Of a stretch of DNA of 64,000 bases, positions 24,528 through 35,900 are shown one piece after another. Position 1 is the stretch's first letter. Each line of letters begins with the position of its first letter. Location of the stretch: assembly GCA_013397865.1 (NCBI GenBank), contig VZTI01001286.1, forward strand, positions 2,839,033-2,903,032. The letters are read 5' to 3'. Made by a program: the position numbers and the translations under genes. Below the pieces are notes generated by a model. That model had not been told where the DNA came from and ran no database searches. It saw nothing but the letters and a program-made list of their open reading frames with translations. The stretch comes from Struthidea cinerea (lineage: Eukaryota > Chordata > Aves > Passeriformes > Corcoracidae).

Positions 24528-25122
24528 CATGGAACCATAAAATCATTAAGAATCATACAAGCACAGTTTAGGTTGGAAAGTACCTTCAAGATCATCAAGT
24601 CCAACTGCTAACCCAGCACTGGCAAGTTCACCACTAAGCCATGTCCCTAAGTGCCACATCGACATGGCTTTTAAATACCTCCAGGGATGGGGACCCAACC
24701 ACTTCCCTGGGCAGCCTGTTCAATGCTTGACTATCCTTTCTGTGAAGAAATTTTTCCTAATGTCCAATATAAATCTCTCCTGGAGCAACTTGAGGCTTCT
24801 TCCTCTGATCTTGTCCCTTGGGAGAAGAGACCAACCCCCACCTGGCTACAGTCTCCTTTCAAGCAGTTGTGGAAAGCGGTAAGATCCTCCCGGAACCTTC
24901 TTTTCTCCAGGCTAAACAAACCCAGCTCCCTCAGCTGCTCCTCATCAGACTTGTGCTCCAGACCTCTCACCAGTTTGATTGCCCTTCTGGACACGCTCCA
25001 GCACCTCAGTGTCCTTCTCGTAGTGAGGGGCCCAAAACTGAACACAGGATTTGAGGTGTGGCCTCACCAGTGCAGAGTACAGGTGGATGATCACTGCCTT
25101 AGTCCTGCTGGCCACGCCTTCA
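24528..25122 (-). mobile_element. CR1 LINE, 3' part with ORF2 C-terminus relic
   Basis: About 595 bp of antisense CR1 run from the 3' terminus (24528) into the end of ORF2. On the minus strand two overlapping frames carry the ORF2 C-terminal sequence: LYSALVRPHLKSCVQFWAPH and EVLERVQ in one, RAIKLVRGLEHKSDEEQLRE, GLFSLEKRR and VGVGLFSQGT in the other. The frame changes near 24985, where a 2-base deletion relative to the family sequence I know accounts for the shift. The C-terminal part of CR1 ORF2 encodes the region downstream of the reverse transcriptase palm. The copy is 5'-truncated, frameshifted and inactive. It also accounts for the 183-codon antisense frame at 24687-25238, which is not a gene. 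Confidence 0.95.
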
Positions 25123-26889
25123 GCATGGGAAGCAGGACCCTGGCTCCTCTGGGGGTGATGAGCACTTCTGGTCCTTTCTTGCAGGGCTCTGCCGCATTTG
25201 TTCACAGGAAGCCCCTCTGTCACTTGGCCCTGGCCTGATGCCACTGTAGAGTTGCCTATAAGCCCTTGAGGCTGTTTCAAAGGGAGCATTTTCTCTATCA
25301 CTGTTAGTGATGGATTTTCATCCAGTTTATGTCATGATGTTTGCATTGGTCTGGCACCAGGAGCTAGTGTTGTGCATTCATTTCATTTACCCCGGAGTAG
25401 TTGCTAGTGATTTGGTTCAAACCTGGTGTTGTAGTGTGCACACGACTGAGGCAATAGCAGTTACACCAGTTCCTTGAAGGATTCACTATTTCAGCGTGGT
25501 TTTCTGCCTCATGTCCTTCCATTTCAACTGTATTAGCCTGTTTAACGGTGCCAGAAGGCCACATGTTTCCTCTCTGTGAAGCCTCAAACAGTAGATGCAT
25601 GCTTTTAAATAGTTAAATAAATGTTAATTATGATTCACAAATAGTTTTCCCCAACTATTAAGTAATATGAAACACTGAATTTTTCAGTCAGTAATTGTTT
25701 TTCCAGCTGCTGAGTGGGACCAACTATTCAATATTTTTACAGAGTTATTTTTGCAGCTGCTTGGCTGCTTTAAGCATAAAAGTCCTATGTTATTTTGTAG
25801 GGCTTGACAGCCTTAGATGCACAGTGGGCACAAAAAGCCTGTGGTGGGAGTGGAATGATTACAATCTTCTGATGCACCTTGGTTAGCTGTGGATAGTTTG
25901 GGCTGCATCCAGATAAGCTGAAAATAGCATATTGGGCACTTTTAAAAGTCTGTGGTTTTGCAACATTTTCTCACAAAAATGTGAAGACTTTTTCTTTTCC
26001 ACTGTGTTAGTTATTACACAGGTGGAAATTAGTTACTTTTTCCTTTTCAAGATCTTGAGACATTCTGTGAGGGATTCAGCCAGTGTGAATTATTTCATGA
26101 AATAGTGGTTTGACTCGTTGAACCTCCTTGCAAACAGTATAATACCAAAGAATTTTGTCTTAAAAGTGCCTATTATGTGCCTTACACAGAAAGATCTTAA
26201 AACATTTTAAAATATCAATTAAACCACAGGTCATGATGACAGTGAAAGAGACATTGTTTTTACCCACCGTGGCGACTACCCTGGCAGTGAGCACATGGCT
26301 CACATTTTCCCAGTGATTCATTAGCCAAGCCAGTAAAACATCCTATGCAGTCTGACACTGCGGCTTAGTGGTAGCTGTTCTTCAGATGATTGTTCGTGTC
26401 GACATGATGCATAGCAGCATCAGAACACTCACTTTGGAACTTACCTTTTTCTTTTCTCTGGCTTTCCCACCAGATCTGCTCTGCTGCCTCACAGCACTGC
26501 TGTTCGCATAAGCAGTTGCTGTAACTCTGGGAAGCTACGAGTAAGACATCGCCTTCTAAAAATCACTGATGCGTTTTGGTGAAGCCACGGGCGTGAGCAC
26601 AGGGCGCACAAAGGACACAACACTGAGTGCTAGGGAGAGGATGATGTTGGTAGGGGAGAAGACCAAACCGTCAAGGGTAAATTCTGTTTGATGTTCAGCT
26701 GCGTTAGTTTTTTAAGCCAAAACAGAAAAGAAGCAGGATAAAAAGCCTTCACAAAGCAGAAGTGTGAGTGTAATGAAACGTAGTGACTAGACAATTTAAA
26801 AAAAAAAGAAAATGTTCATTATAAAACCCACCAAACTTCAATTTCAAAGCCCCATAAGAAGAGGTGGTCTGTCAGCCACCCAGCTTGGA
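25123..26889. other. Unique noncoding sequence
   Basis: No transposon or gene recognised. The longest open frames are under 80 codons. Confidence 0.5.
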
Positions 26890-27062
26890 CTGGGCACCCA
26901 ACTGGAACTCATGGTCTGGGTTCAGTTCCCTGCCTCAGTCACAGGTTTCCTGTGTGTTCTCAGGCAGCCTCCTTCATCTGCCCCATGACTGACTTCCTCA
27001 TTTGTGCAGTGGAGATCATCTTCCTCACGTTCATTGTGAGCACAAAGACTACTGATATTGCT
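26890..27062 (+). mobile_element. MIR-like (CORE) SINE relic
   Basis: The plus strand follows the MIR core in order with heavy divergence: 'ctgggttcagttcc' (MIR ctgggttcgaatcc), 'tttcctgtgtg.tctcaggca' (agctgtgtgaccttgggca), 'gacttcctcatttgtgcagtgg' in shortened form (cagtttcctcatctgtaaaatgg), and 'ttcctcacg..cattgtgag' (tacctcatagggttgttgtgag). Several successive blocks in the right order and spacing make chance unlikely, but divergence is high. The copy is ancient and inactive. Confidence 0.65.
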
Positions 27063-30000
27063 GAAAGACGTCGATGTTGCGATGGGAAGAGCCACCCTGG
27101 AGGCCAGAGTGAGAGGGGTGTGCTTCCTCACAGGTGATAGTCAGCCATGTTGCTTGCATTTTTGTGTTAAAGAGTAAAGGAAATTATTGCCAGATCTCAA
27201 AAGGAGGGATTTTTTTCTTTCCAAGTATTTCAGGCCTATTTTTTTGGGGAGTTTGGCTGCCCCGGTGCAGCAGCCGGCATTTGGAATATTCCCTGTCTCT
27301 CACCTTTCTCTGCTCAGTCTGTCTGCTTATGATTTTGAGTCACTTCTGTCTGCTCAATACGTGCACCCAGCACAACCCAATGGGATCAGAAATACAGCTT
27401 CTGTCATCTCCCAATTTACGCGGACGTCTCCTAGCATGTAAACATAGTTGTGTGTAAGAAAGAAACCGAAGAGTGCTTGATGCTGGTTGCAGGGGCACCA
27501 AAAGTGTCCCTAGCAGCTGAGGAAGGTGGTGTGAGGAAGTGGAATGCCACACTCACAGACTCCTGCCAAGGTGTGGCTGCTAAGGATGTCCACATAGGCC
27601 ATCGCCACCACTGACCTTCGGCCCCTCTGCTCCTCCACTCAATCCCTAATAAGCAAAAATACTGATTTAAGGGATTTTTATATACTCTCACTTGGTGCTG
27701 ATGCTAATTCTGAGTAAGGAATCAGAAATGACAAGTCACATGCCTTTTGATGTGCCCTTTTATCTCCTTTGGGTTGGTAGTTAAACCTCTAAGTGTGAGG
27801 ACTTCTCAGTACAGGAAAAGCAATCTCTCATTCCTTCCGAGGCTGGTCAGCTCAGAGTCCTTTGCCATGAGGAAACACGGATGGTTTGAGATGTGGTGCT
27901 GTTGACACTGGATGTCCCCTCTCTGCCTGCAGTGCTTGTTGCTTTTCCCAACAAACTGGAAATTAAGTCCGCTTACAGCTCTAAAGGACTAGTGCCTGAA
28001 AATGCAGCAGGTGCTTAGTTGTCTAGTGCTGTTTCAACCCTTTGCCCAAGCTACAAATAATGAGTTATTGAGCTAATTTAGTTTTATACAGAAGTGTTCT
28101 TCGTCTTGCAAATCAGGAAGGCTATTTAACACAGTGTAATTGACTTCAGCTGTAAGATTCAATACACTTATCTAGGATTACAGTTCAATAAAATCTAATT
28201 GTGCTGAGAGCAACAGGAATTATAGAAACACCTGGGGATTGTTTTCTGCCTTTCCCATGAACAAGGTGAGCTGGATGTCTTCTGATCCTTATGGTTTGGG
28301 TTGCACTGTTCCTTGACCTGCCCATTGGCAGGAGCAGCTTGAGGTGGCACTGTTTGGCGTGGGGAGGTGAAGCCAAGCGGGTGAAACGGTGGGTGGCCTT
28401 CTTCAGTCAGCTCTCTGTGAGTGATGCTCTCATTTTTATGTGCCCAGCCAAAGTCAGGCTGGGGGAACGGGAAGTAAGCGATGTCTGGTTTCATTATGAT
28501 GGTGATGATAATAGGATCCATGAAGTATGTGAGATTAAAAGCCCTATAACGTTGCAGGCCAAGTCATTCACAGAGGACAAGGCTTGAAATCAGTTCAGTG
28601 CCTAAACATCCTTTTGTCTTGCCTCACCCAGTATAGAAATAAATGCAGGAAAACAAATATTTATTCAGTATTTCCTGTCACTATTTACCAAGTAGGAAGC
28701 TGTGTAAAGCCAATTGCTACTTGGAAACATTTGCTGGCCATCGTGCATTGGCTTTATGACGGTGTGCTGCAATTGTAGAGAGCCTTTTTGCCCAAGTATT
28801 CATTAATGAGCTTTAAATCAGCCACTGAACAAATGGGAAAGCATTCGATTTAATTTTTCACTTGCAGAGCTTCAGGGAAAAGCACAGACTTTTAAGTGAG
28901 ATGAGGACACTGGCACAGGTAGTGAGTAATTTGGGATGATGGCTGAGCAGACGGTGTGGCAAGTGTCCTTGTGATAAACGTGAGGTGCAAACTTTATTAT
29001 TCTCTTGTAGAGAGACATCCCAAACAACAATCCTTGATCCAAACATAAGCTTGTGTCATTAGAAGTGCTCACCTAAGACCATGCTCATTTTCGCTGTTAT
29101 TTCTTCCAGTTATTAATTATGCTGTTGCAAGCAGGAAAGGAAAAATGTGCTTTCAGACCAAAGTAACACATTTGGTCACTGACTTCGTGAGCAATAAAAT
29201 ATATAACATTGCTTGCTATAGCACATGCTGTACTAATCATTCTCTGTGCAACTGCCTACTTTTTACATCATTTTAAACAAATGCCAGGACTACGGGGAAT
29301 AATAAAACAAGATAATAATGGCACAACAGGTAGGTTTTTTTGTACAAGTTAAAAACAAAAAAACCTCCACCTCCGAAAGCCGTGAGAACTGTGGAAAGAG
29401 GCTCTTTTCACCTGACAAAGTGAAGCTGCAATTACTGAGTGCAGAGAACACCTTTTCTGCAGGAACAAGCAGTGAGAATGGACCATTCAGGATGTCCCTG
29501 AAGCTGCTGCAGTCACATTTTGAGAGCAGAGAAGAGGGATTGATAAGAATTTTTTTTTTTTTTCTGGTTATGGAGTTGGCTTTGCTTGTGGCCTAATGAT
29601 TTCTGGTTCTTACTACTTCTTTGGGTGATAGTTAACTGGGATGGTGATAATACTGATACTAAACTTCTGTTTTCAGGTGACAGGAAACTGAAGAAGAAAT
29701 TCATGTCACGCCTAAGTTTTGAGTTGGAGTTGAGCTGTCAGGGAGAACTAGATAGACATTTGAAATACAGTCTTTGCTGTTTTGGTTACCTTTATGAGGT
29801 GATAAACTCTGTTTCACTTTGTTTCCCACACCTGTATTTTTTTCATCGGGACATTCAAGAGTTGGTGCAAAATTAACTAAAAAGCAAATGCAGGGGGCAC
29901 TTCAAAATTTGTCCACTTTGCATGCATCAAAGTACTAATGTAAGCTTGTGCACATTACCTGCTGGTATGCAGCAGCAGACAGCAAATGGTTTGTTAGTAT

Positions 30001-32159
30001 TGGCAGTGCTCTCATGAAGCCAAATACAATTCTTACGCTTGCTGGCTTGACACTGAAAAGTGCTTTTAATTCCTATCCAGTTTTTTTCTGCTTCCTCTGT
30101 CTTTATATTGCCACCCTTGTACCGTGGAATAATAAAACAAAACTTCGAAGAGTTTATGGAAGTCACAGTCAAAAACGTGCATTATCTTAAGTCAGGCAGA
30201 TGAAACCAGTGCTAACTAGGTCCAGTCTCTTCTCAAATCTGGCCAAAATAGTGTTTCACCTCACATTTTGGGAGTGTGGCCGTCCATTTCTCTCTAAAAT
30301 AGCTGAAGCTGGTAAAAGTGTTTTTCAGAAAAATGCAAGATTCCCCAAGATGTTGCAAGGTTGATGATACTCCTTGGGTTCTGTGCTGAGCAGAGCTAAA
30401 TCCATATGCTTCTGGACATTATATCTAAACCATAGTTGAGATTTCATCTTGTTTAATATTGTCATAGGATTGTTTCTGCAGTAATTTCTTATTTCAAAGA
30501 AATTGCTTGTATGAAGGTTTTTTTAAAGCAAGACTTTCGTTTAAATCCAGTTCCACTCCATTCAAAAGAGTACGGTATTTGCAGAAATGTCTTATACTAG
30601 TTTCATGTCCAGCTATCTGCCACAGTTAAGGAAAATAAAGCCTAATGTCTTCTTCAGCCAGTAGATCATTTCCTTTACTCCTTTTATGCCATTTGTTTTA
30701 TCTTTTCTCCTCCTGCACAGCTTTGGATTTTGTCTGTCTTCTTGTTTTAAAATCTGTTGTATTGCTCTCAGTACACAGCGTTTAGATGGGTCCTCCTCCA
30801 CCTTCTCCAAAGTATACCAAGGTTCTCCTATCTCATGCCTTGTGTGTAAGAATTAGTGGCGTGATGTGTAATCCATGAGTTACTGATACAAGCTGAGAGT
30901 TGTGCCTGCAGCTGTGCTGGTGATGTACTCCAGCTGCTGGTGGGTGCTCAGTCTGCAGCACCAGGCTGGAGTTACTGCCACATAAAATACAAAAATTGGG
31001 CATCATATCAGCAACGCGGTTCCAGTGGAATGGTTTAGGTCTAAGGGTAAAAGCTAATACAGACATGGCCATTAATTTCTCACCCCTTCAGGGGCGTACT
31101 TCTAATTAAGACCGTGTATACACTATTGAATGTTTCCAGTACTATGCCCTTAATCTATAAATTATTGGTCCATTTAACAGGGCTCTGCATACAGTCCCAG
31201 CTCAGACACCTGCGTGGTACCCATTGATCCTGGTCGTCCTGCCGCAGCCATCTCCTCTTCATTTACTTGCTGATGGAATAGCCTGCTCTTTCTGTTACAG
31301 TCTCACATTGTTTCTCTAATTGGCTTATTTTTTTTTTTATTGTAATGATTTTGCTATTCCAGGGCAGATTCCCTGGCAGAAGACTCACAGTATGGCAGTC
31401 TAACATCACCCTTATCCTGGTAGTAGCAACCACCCCGTTTTGTGTCACCTTTTCTTCAGAAAACACTGCTAGAGGCAGTTGCAACCTTACTTGATCTTTC
31501 CCTGTGTAGAAGATGTGAAAATACTTAATGAATCATTCTGGGGAGGTGTGACCTGCGGGATGTAGATGCGTGGGAGCGTTTGTTTGTTGAAAGCATCAGA
31601 AGGGGAATCACTCCGTTATCCGAGTACCCATGTCAAAAGGTGGGAGATCGGCTTGCTCTGAAGTTTCACTATACCTTGATTCTTCTCCTAGCTATCTCTT
31701 CCTGGAAGGTAGTTAATTTTGGAAAAGCGCACAAAGAGAGGAGAAAACCGGCATGTAAATTCCCAGGATTTCCTTTGGGAGAGAGATCCCGCAGGGAAAG
31801 GAGGGAACACTTCTAATAATCTTTGCAGCATTTAATCCCAAGAAAGTGCAATAAAATCAGTGCTTCCACTGAGAGTTGGCAGCGCATTTCTTCTGTAACA
31901 AGACCAGTTTTTCGTTTCTTTGTAGTACAGTCTGATAAAGACTGTATCGAGTTGACTGAGGAGAGCAAAATCTGGTTTTGACAGATGTTTCCCATGATCT
32001 GAAGAATACAAACACTCTTGCAGGATGACAGACAGCTTGTTTACATAAGAAATCTTTTTTTTTTCCTAATTAAAAGAAAGAAAAACCAACAAAAACACAC
32101 AAACACAAAGCAACATTCAGATCAGTCATTCTGATCGAGGCAGTGTCAATTATTAGGCT
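27063..32159. other. Unique noncoding sequence
   Basis: No recognisable gene. A T14 run lies at 29550-29563. At 30613-30850 on the minus strand a stop-to-stop frame of about 77 codons is unusually rich in Lys, Arg, Glu and Asp (it includes TLEKVEEDPSKRC and KQEDRQNPKLCRRRKDK). It has no good splice acceptor and no family I recognise. Confidence 0.45.
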
Positions 32160-32960
32160 GTAAAGGGAACTGATGACTCAACTTAGGCACAGCGCTGCAG
32201 CGATCTCCGATTTTCGGTTTCATAACAGGTTCTTTTCAGGAATGCTTTTCATTGATACCTGCTGTTTAAATGTGTCTCTGGGAGCGCGTATCACTTTGTG
32301 ATGGGTATGCGAGAGACTGGTGTCAGCGTGCTCAGAGTGGCTGGGCAGAATCTGGGAGGCATTCTTGTACCTTGATGGGATGCCCGGTGGGAGAAGGCTC
32401 CTCTGACCCATCGCATCGTGCGCTCGTACCTGCGCATCACCAGTGTTGTTACCAAGGTAAATTGTATAGATAAGTTCAGATCAGTAAAAAAAGCACTTTG
32501 ATTCAGAAAGCGAAATGTTTTGATGAGATCCCGTGCTTAGTAATTCCAGCGAGTGCGCTTGTTAAAGCAGGTGAGTCAGAAATGGAAATGCAAAGCATTT
32601 CTCTGAACAGTGGCCGGAAATTAGCTTTGAAAACTGAAACAAAGCCCCAACCGCAGTTTTATCTATTTACCTAACAGTTTTAGACCTGTGAAAATCCCTT
32701 TGTCTTTGGGACACATTTCGATTCCTCTCTTGTAGTGCTGATGCGATCCGTAGGCTGGATGATCTGCCATGTCAGGACTATCTTGGTGTGTCTTAATTTT
32801 TTGGTTTAAAAAATTGAGTTCCCTGTTAGTGGCTTCGTTGCCTGTGGTGCTGCCATATTCTGTCACGGCTTGTGGTGGAAGTTGGTGGAAGTACAACGCA
32901 GGATGGGATGTTGTAATATTTGAGTTAATGTAATACTGAGGAAGAAAACCCGGGGAATTG
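32160..32960. promoter_or_regulatory. CpG-retaining patch, possible regulatory element
   Basis: Between 32160 and 32580 I count about 17 to 18 CpG dinucleotides in sequence of only moderate GC content, with clusters at 32190-32220, 32284-32330 and 32410-32440. The surrounding DNA has very few. CpGs continue at lower density to about 32960, overlapping an exon candidate on the minus strand. Retention of CpG implies little germline methylation, constraint, or both. It is too AT-rich for a classic CpG island, and no core promoter motif is evident. Confidence 0.35.
32671..32935 (-). other. Candidate exon, 265 bp, minus strand
   Basis: On the minus strand a pyrimidine-rich acceptor (GGGTTTTCTTCCTCAG, ending at 32936) is followed by an 88-codon open frame starting in phase 0. 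The frame includes YYINSNITTSHPALYFHQLP and, later, DSPDMADHPAYGSHQHYKRG and EMCPKDKGIF. It ends at a donor TTAG|GTAAAT (intron from 32670); an alternative donor CACAG|GTCT lies at 32686. Low-complexity bias is absent and CpGs are retained across it. I cannot name the protein, and frames of this length also arise by chance. Confidence 0.25.
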
Positions 32961-35900
32961 AGTGGAGTCACTCAGCTGCTTATTACCCAGTGCATAAGCT
33001 GTGTATATATATGTGGCATATCAGGCCGTCTGACTGGCACCAAAAACTCCTTGGTTTGGGGCTGGCTGCTCCCTAGCTTAGCATGGGGAGTTTCAGTGGT
33101 CACAAGCCCCTCTGTTTGTTGGGACTTAGCCCTCCGTCTCTGTAGGGAGAGGGCAGAAGGGCCTCATGAGCATTTTCAAGTCAGTAGTGGTTGTCTTGCT
33201 GAGAAAAAACTTAAAAATCAGCGTATTGGGTGATAGATAGCAACATTCTTTTCCTCATCCTGCACCTTTCTTCTCTGCTGACATCTTGGTACCTCTTGCT
33301 TATCCTTGAGACTAAGTCTGGATGCTTTGGACTTGTCACCCAGCCTCAGACAGTGTAAGGACTGACTGCTTTCCTGGCAGCTGTAGTGTGGTCTGAGGCC
33401 CATCAACGTAAATCATGGTAGAGGAGGACAAAGTAATAGATGTGTTTAAGAGACTTGCAATTCCCACGGCAAGGCTGGTAAAGTAGAGCTCATTTCAAAG
33501 AGAAGGCGGTTTGGTGATTTTTCTTAATTACTGTTTACCTAAATAAATAAATAATGCATATTCATGGCTTTAACTAGAGTAAGTCGTGTTGAAATGTTTA
33601 CCTCTCCCGAGGATAATTATTAAGGGCGGGGTGTGGGGTGCAGCAATTAATAATAAAACATTTAGATGAGATTACAGAATGTTCTGATTGGAATGGTAAA
33701 CATTATGCTAGAAATAAAAGCAAATAAACAAAGCTGTCTTGAATTAAAAAGAAATAAATACTATGCCATCTGAAGAAACATGCTGAACAGAAGCAGTTTG
33801 GGTATGTGAGGGCCGTGCCCTTGGAGCTCTTCGGTATCACAGGAAGGCTTCTTCAGTCTAAAAAGCATCCCTGTGGAAGAAAGCCCCTCATTTCCAGTCT
33901 GGAAAAAAGATGACAAATATTGGCATCCACACAGATTAGTGTAGCTGATGTAACACCTGTCAGCACCACTTTGAGGCTGGGGTCCATTGATTCTTAAACC
34001 ACACACGGAGAGTATTTCACCTGCTTACATCAGTAGTAAATAAAACGTTCATTTGCATTGTGAACCTCCTCCCTCCTCATTTTGCACATTCCTTTGAATG
34101 GAATTCTTTGCTCAGCTGAGAGTTTGAAATTTGGACTCATCCTTTCATATTGTTTGGCTGTGTTTCCTTATCTGGTTAATCAGATCGAAGAGAGCCAGTG
34201 ATGTGTTCAAAGATTCTTGTGACAGCTGTGTACCATTAGGCTGAATGATTAAAAAACCCCCATAATTGTAGTTTAGTGCAGTAAATACAGATTGGTCTTT
34301 CAGTTTAACATATGGTAGCAGGCGAACTGAGCCTTTGACAAAAGACCTGCTGCTTTAACCCCGTGCAGACAAAGCTGGTTTGCCCCCAGCCCCACCTGCC
34401 TCCAGCTATTTTGGGCCAGCAGAGGAGTGTGATCGAGCGATGGGTGTATCTGTCCTGTTGCACTAGGTTGGGGATGAAAAAGAAAACAGAGGATAGGCAG
34501 AAAGCAGGTAGGGAGCACCAAGGTAGCCTGTGGGGACCAGTAGCCTCAAAGCTCCTTGTGCAACTGCTGGCGTGGGCTCTCTTTTCTCACCAAGCTGTCT
34601 CTTTGCAAGCTGTCTGGCCTCTCCGGGCCATTTCCTAGCTTGGCCATCTTTTGGGGATGAAGGCTTCCAGACCCCCTCATCTAGACCAAATTGGTCCCTT
34701 CTAAAGTAGCTTCCCAAGTGCTAGGATGCTTGCTGGCACCTAGCACACCCGGCATGCTGCTGCCATGTGTCTCCTGGACTCCCTCTCATCTAGAAACTGC
34801 GAAGTGCGGTCTGACTATTAGATGTGGTGGAGTCCTCGCTTGTGTCAGTCACTAGTGCAAGTCTCTGGCTGTCTCTGAAACAGAGCAAGATGTCAAGGAA
34901 CAAGCACTGGTGGATGAGCTGTCTTGTTTCCATCACAGGTGGAGGGAATGTCCCGTTGACTTTGGTTCTTGTGAGGCATCTTCACAGCTGGTTCTTTCTG
35001 GCTGATAAATTACTTCCACCACATTTTGTTACTCACTTCAATGGATAAACCTTTTTTCCTGACCCATCTGCCTGCTCTGCAGGATCTGTGAATGGTGTCT
35101 GTATCCCAGAAGACAAGGGTGGCACAAGATGTCCTGTTGGTCCATCTCCCCTGTAGCAGAGGGGTGTGGTTTTTTAAACATGGTGCATTTTTCCCCATTG
35201 AAAGAATCTTTCTGGGCTACAGACAAGATTTCTGTGGAGCAGAAATACTCATTTCCATCTTCACCTCTTTTTCCTAAGGGTTTCTGGGACTTTCAGCTGC
35301 ACGCCTTCCTGGCAAAGCCAGCGGCAGAGAGGCAGCCAGAGCCTCATGTGGGGTTTTGCAGGTTGAGAACATGTTGCACACACGGAGTGCACAGCACAGT
35401 AAACCCGATATCAGCTCACAACTAATTACCTGTATAAAAATTCCCCTGCTCGCCGTTTTGCCATTAGAGGCTCACTGGTAAGATTTATGACTCTGGCTAA
35501 AATGAAGTACCATTTCCTTTTTCTCAGCATTACTGTGCGTGGCCTCTCTGGCTTTTCTTGTTAAACAGACCTGAGTTAACCCAAGAGGGAACATATTTTT
35601 GAAGCTCTTTCCCATCACCATTCTGCCTTTCTCTTTTTATATTTCTAACAACCACTGAAGGTTACCCACAAAACAATTTCAGGTCTTTTGACTTTCCCCT
35701 GCTTGGAGTGAGGGTGGAGACAGAGAAGCTAAGAGGCAGCTCCTTCATGGGAGGTGCAGCACTTGCCCACTTTCAGCCCTACCACAATTTGCACAGGCTT
35801 AGGGTGGATATGTACATCCATCAACATGGGCTCCCTCTTCATAGTTTGGTGAGCAACTACTGCATCCAGAATTTATATGAGATAAAGGATAATTTCCTCA

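Noticed and set aside
24687..25238. 183-codon plus-strand open frame
   Set aside because: It is the antisense shadow of the CR1 ORF2 relic on the minus strand.
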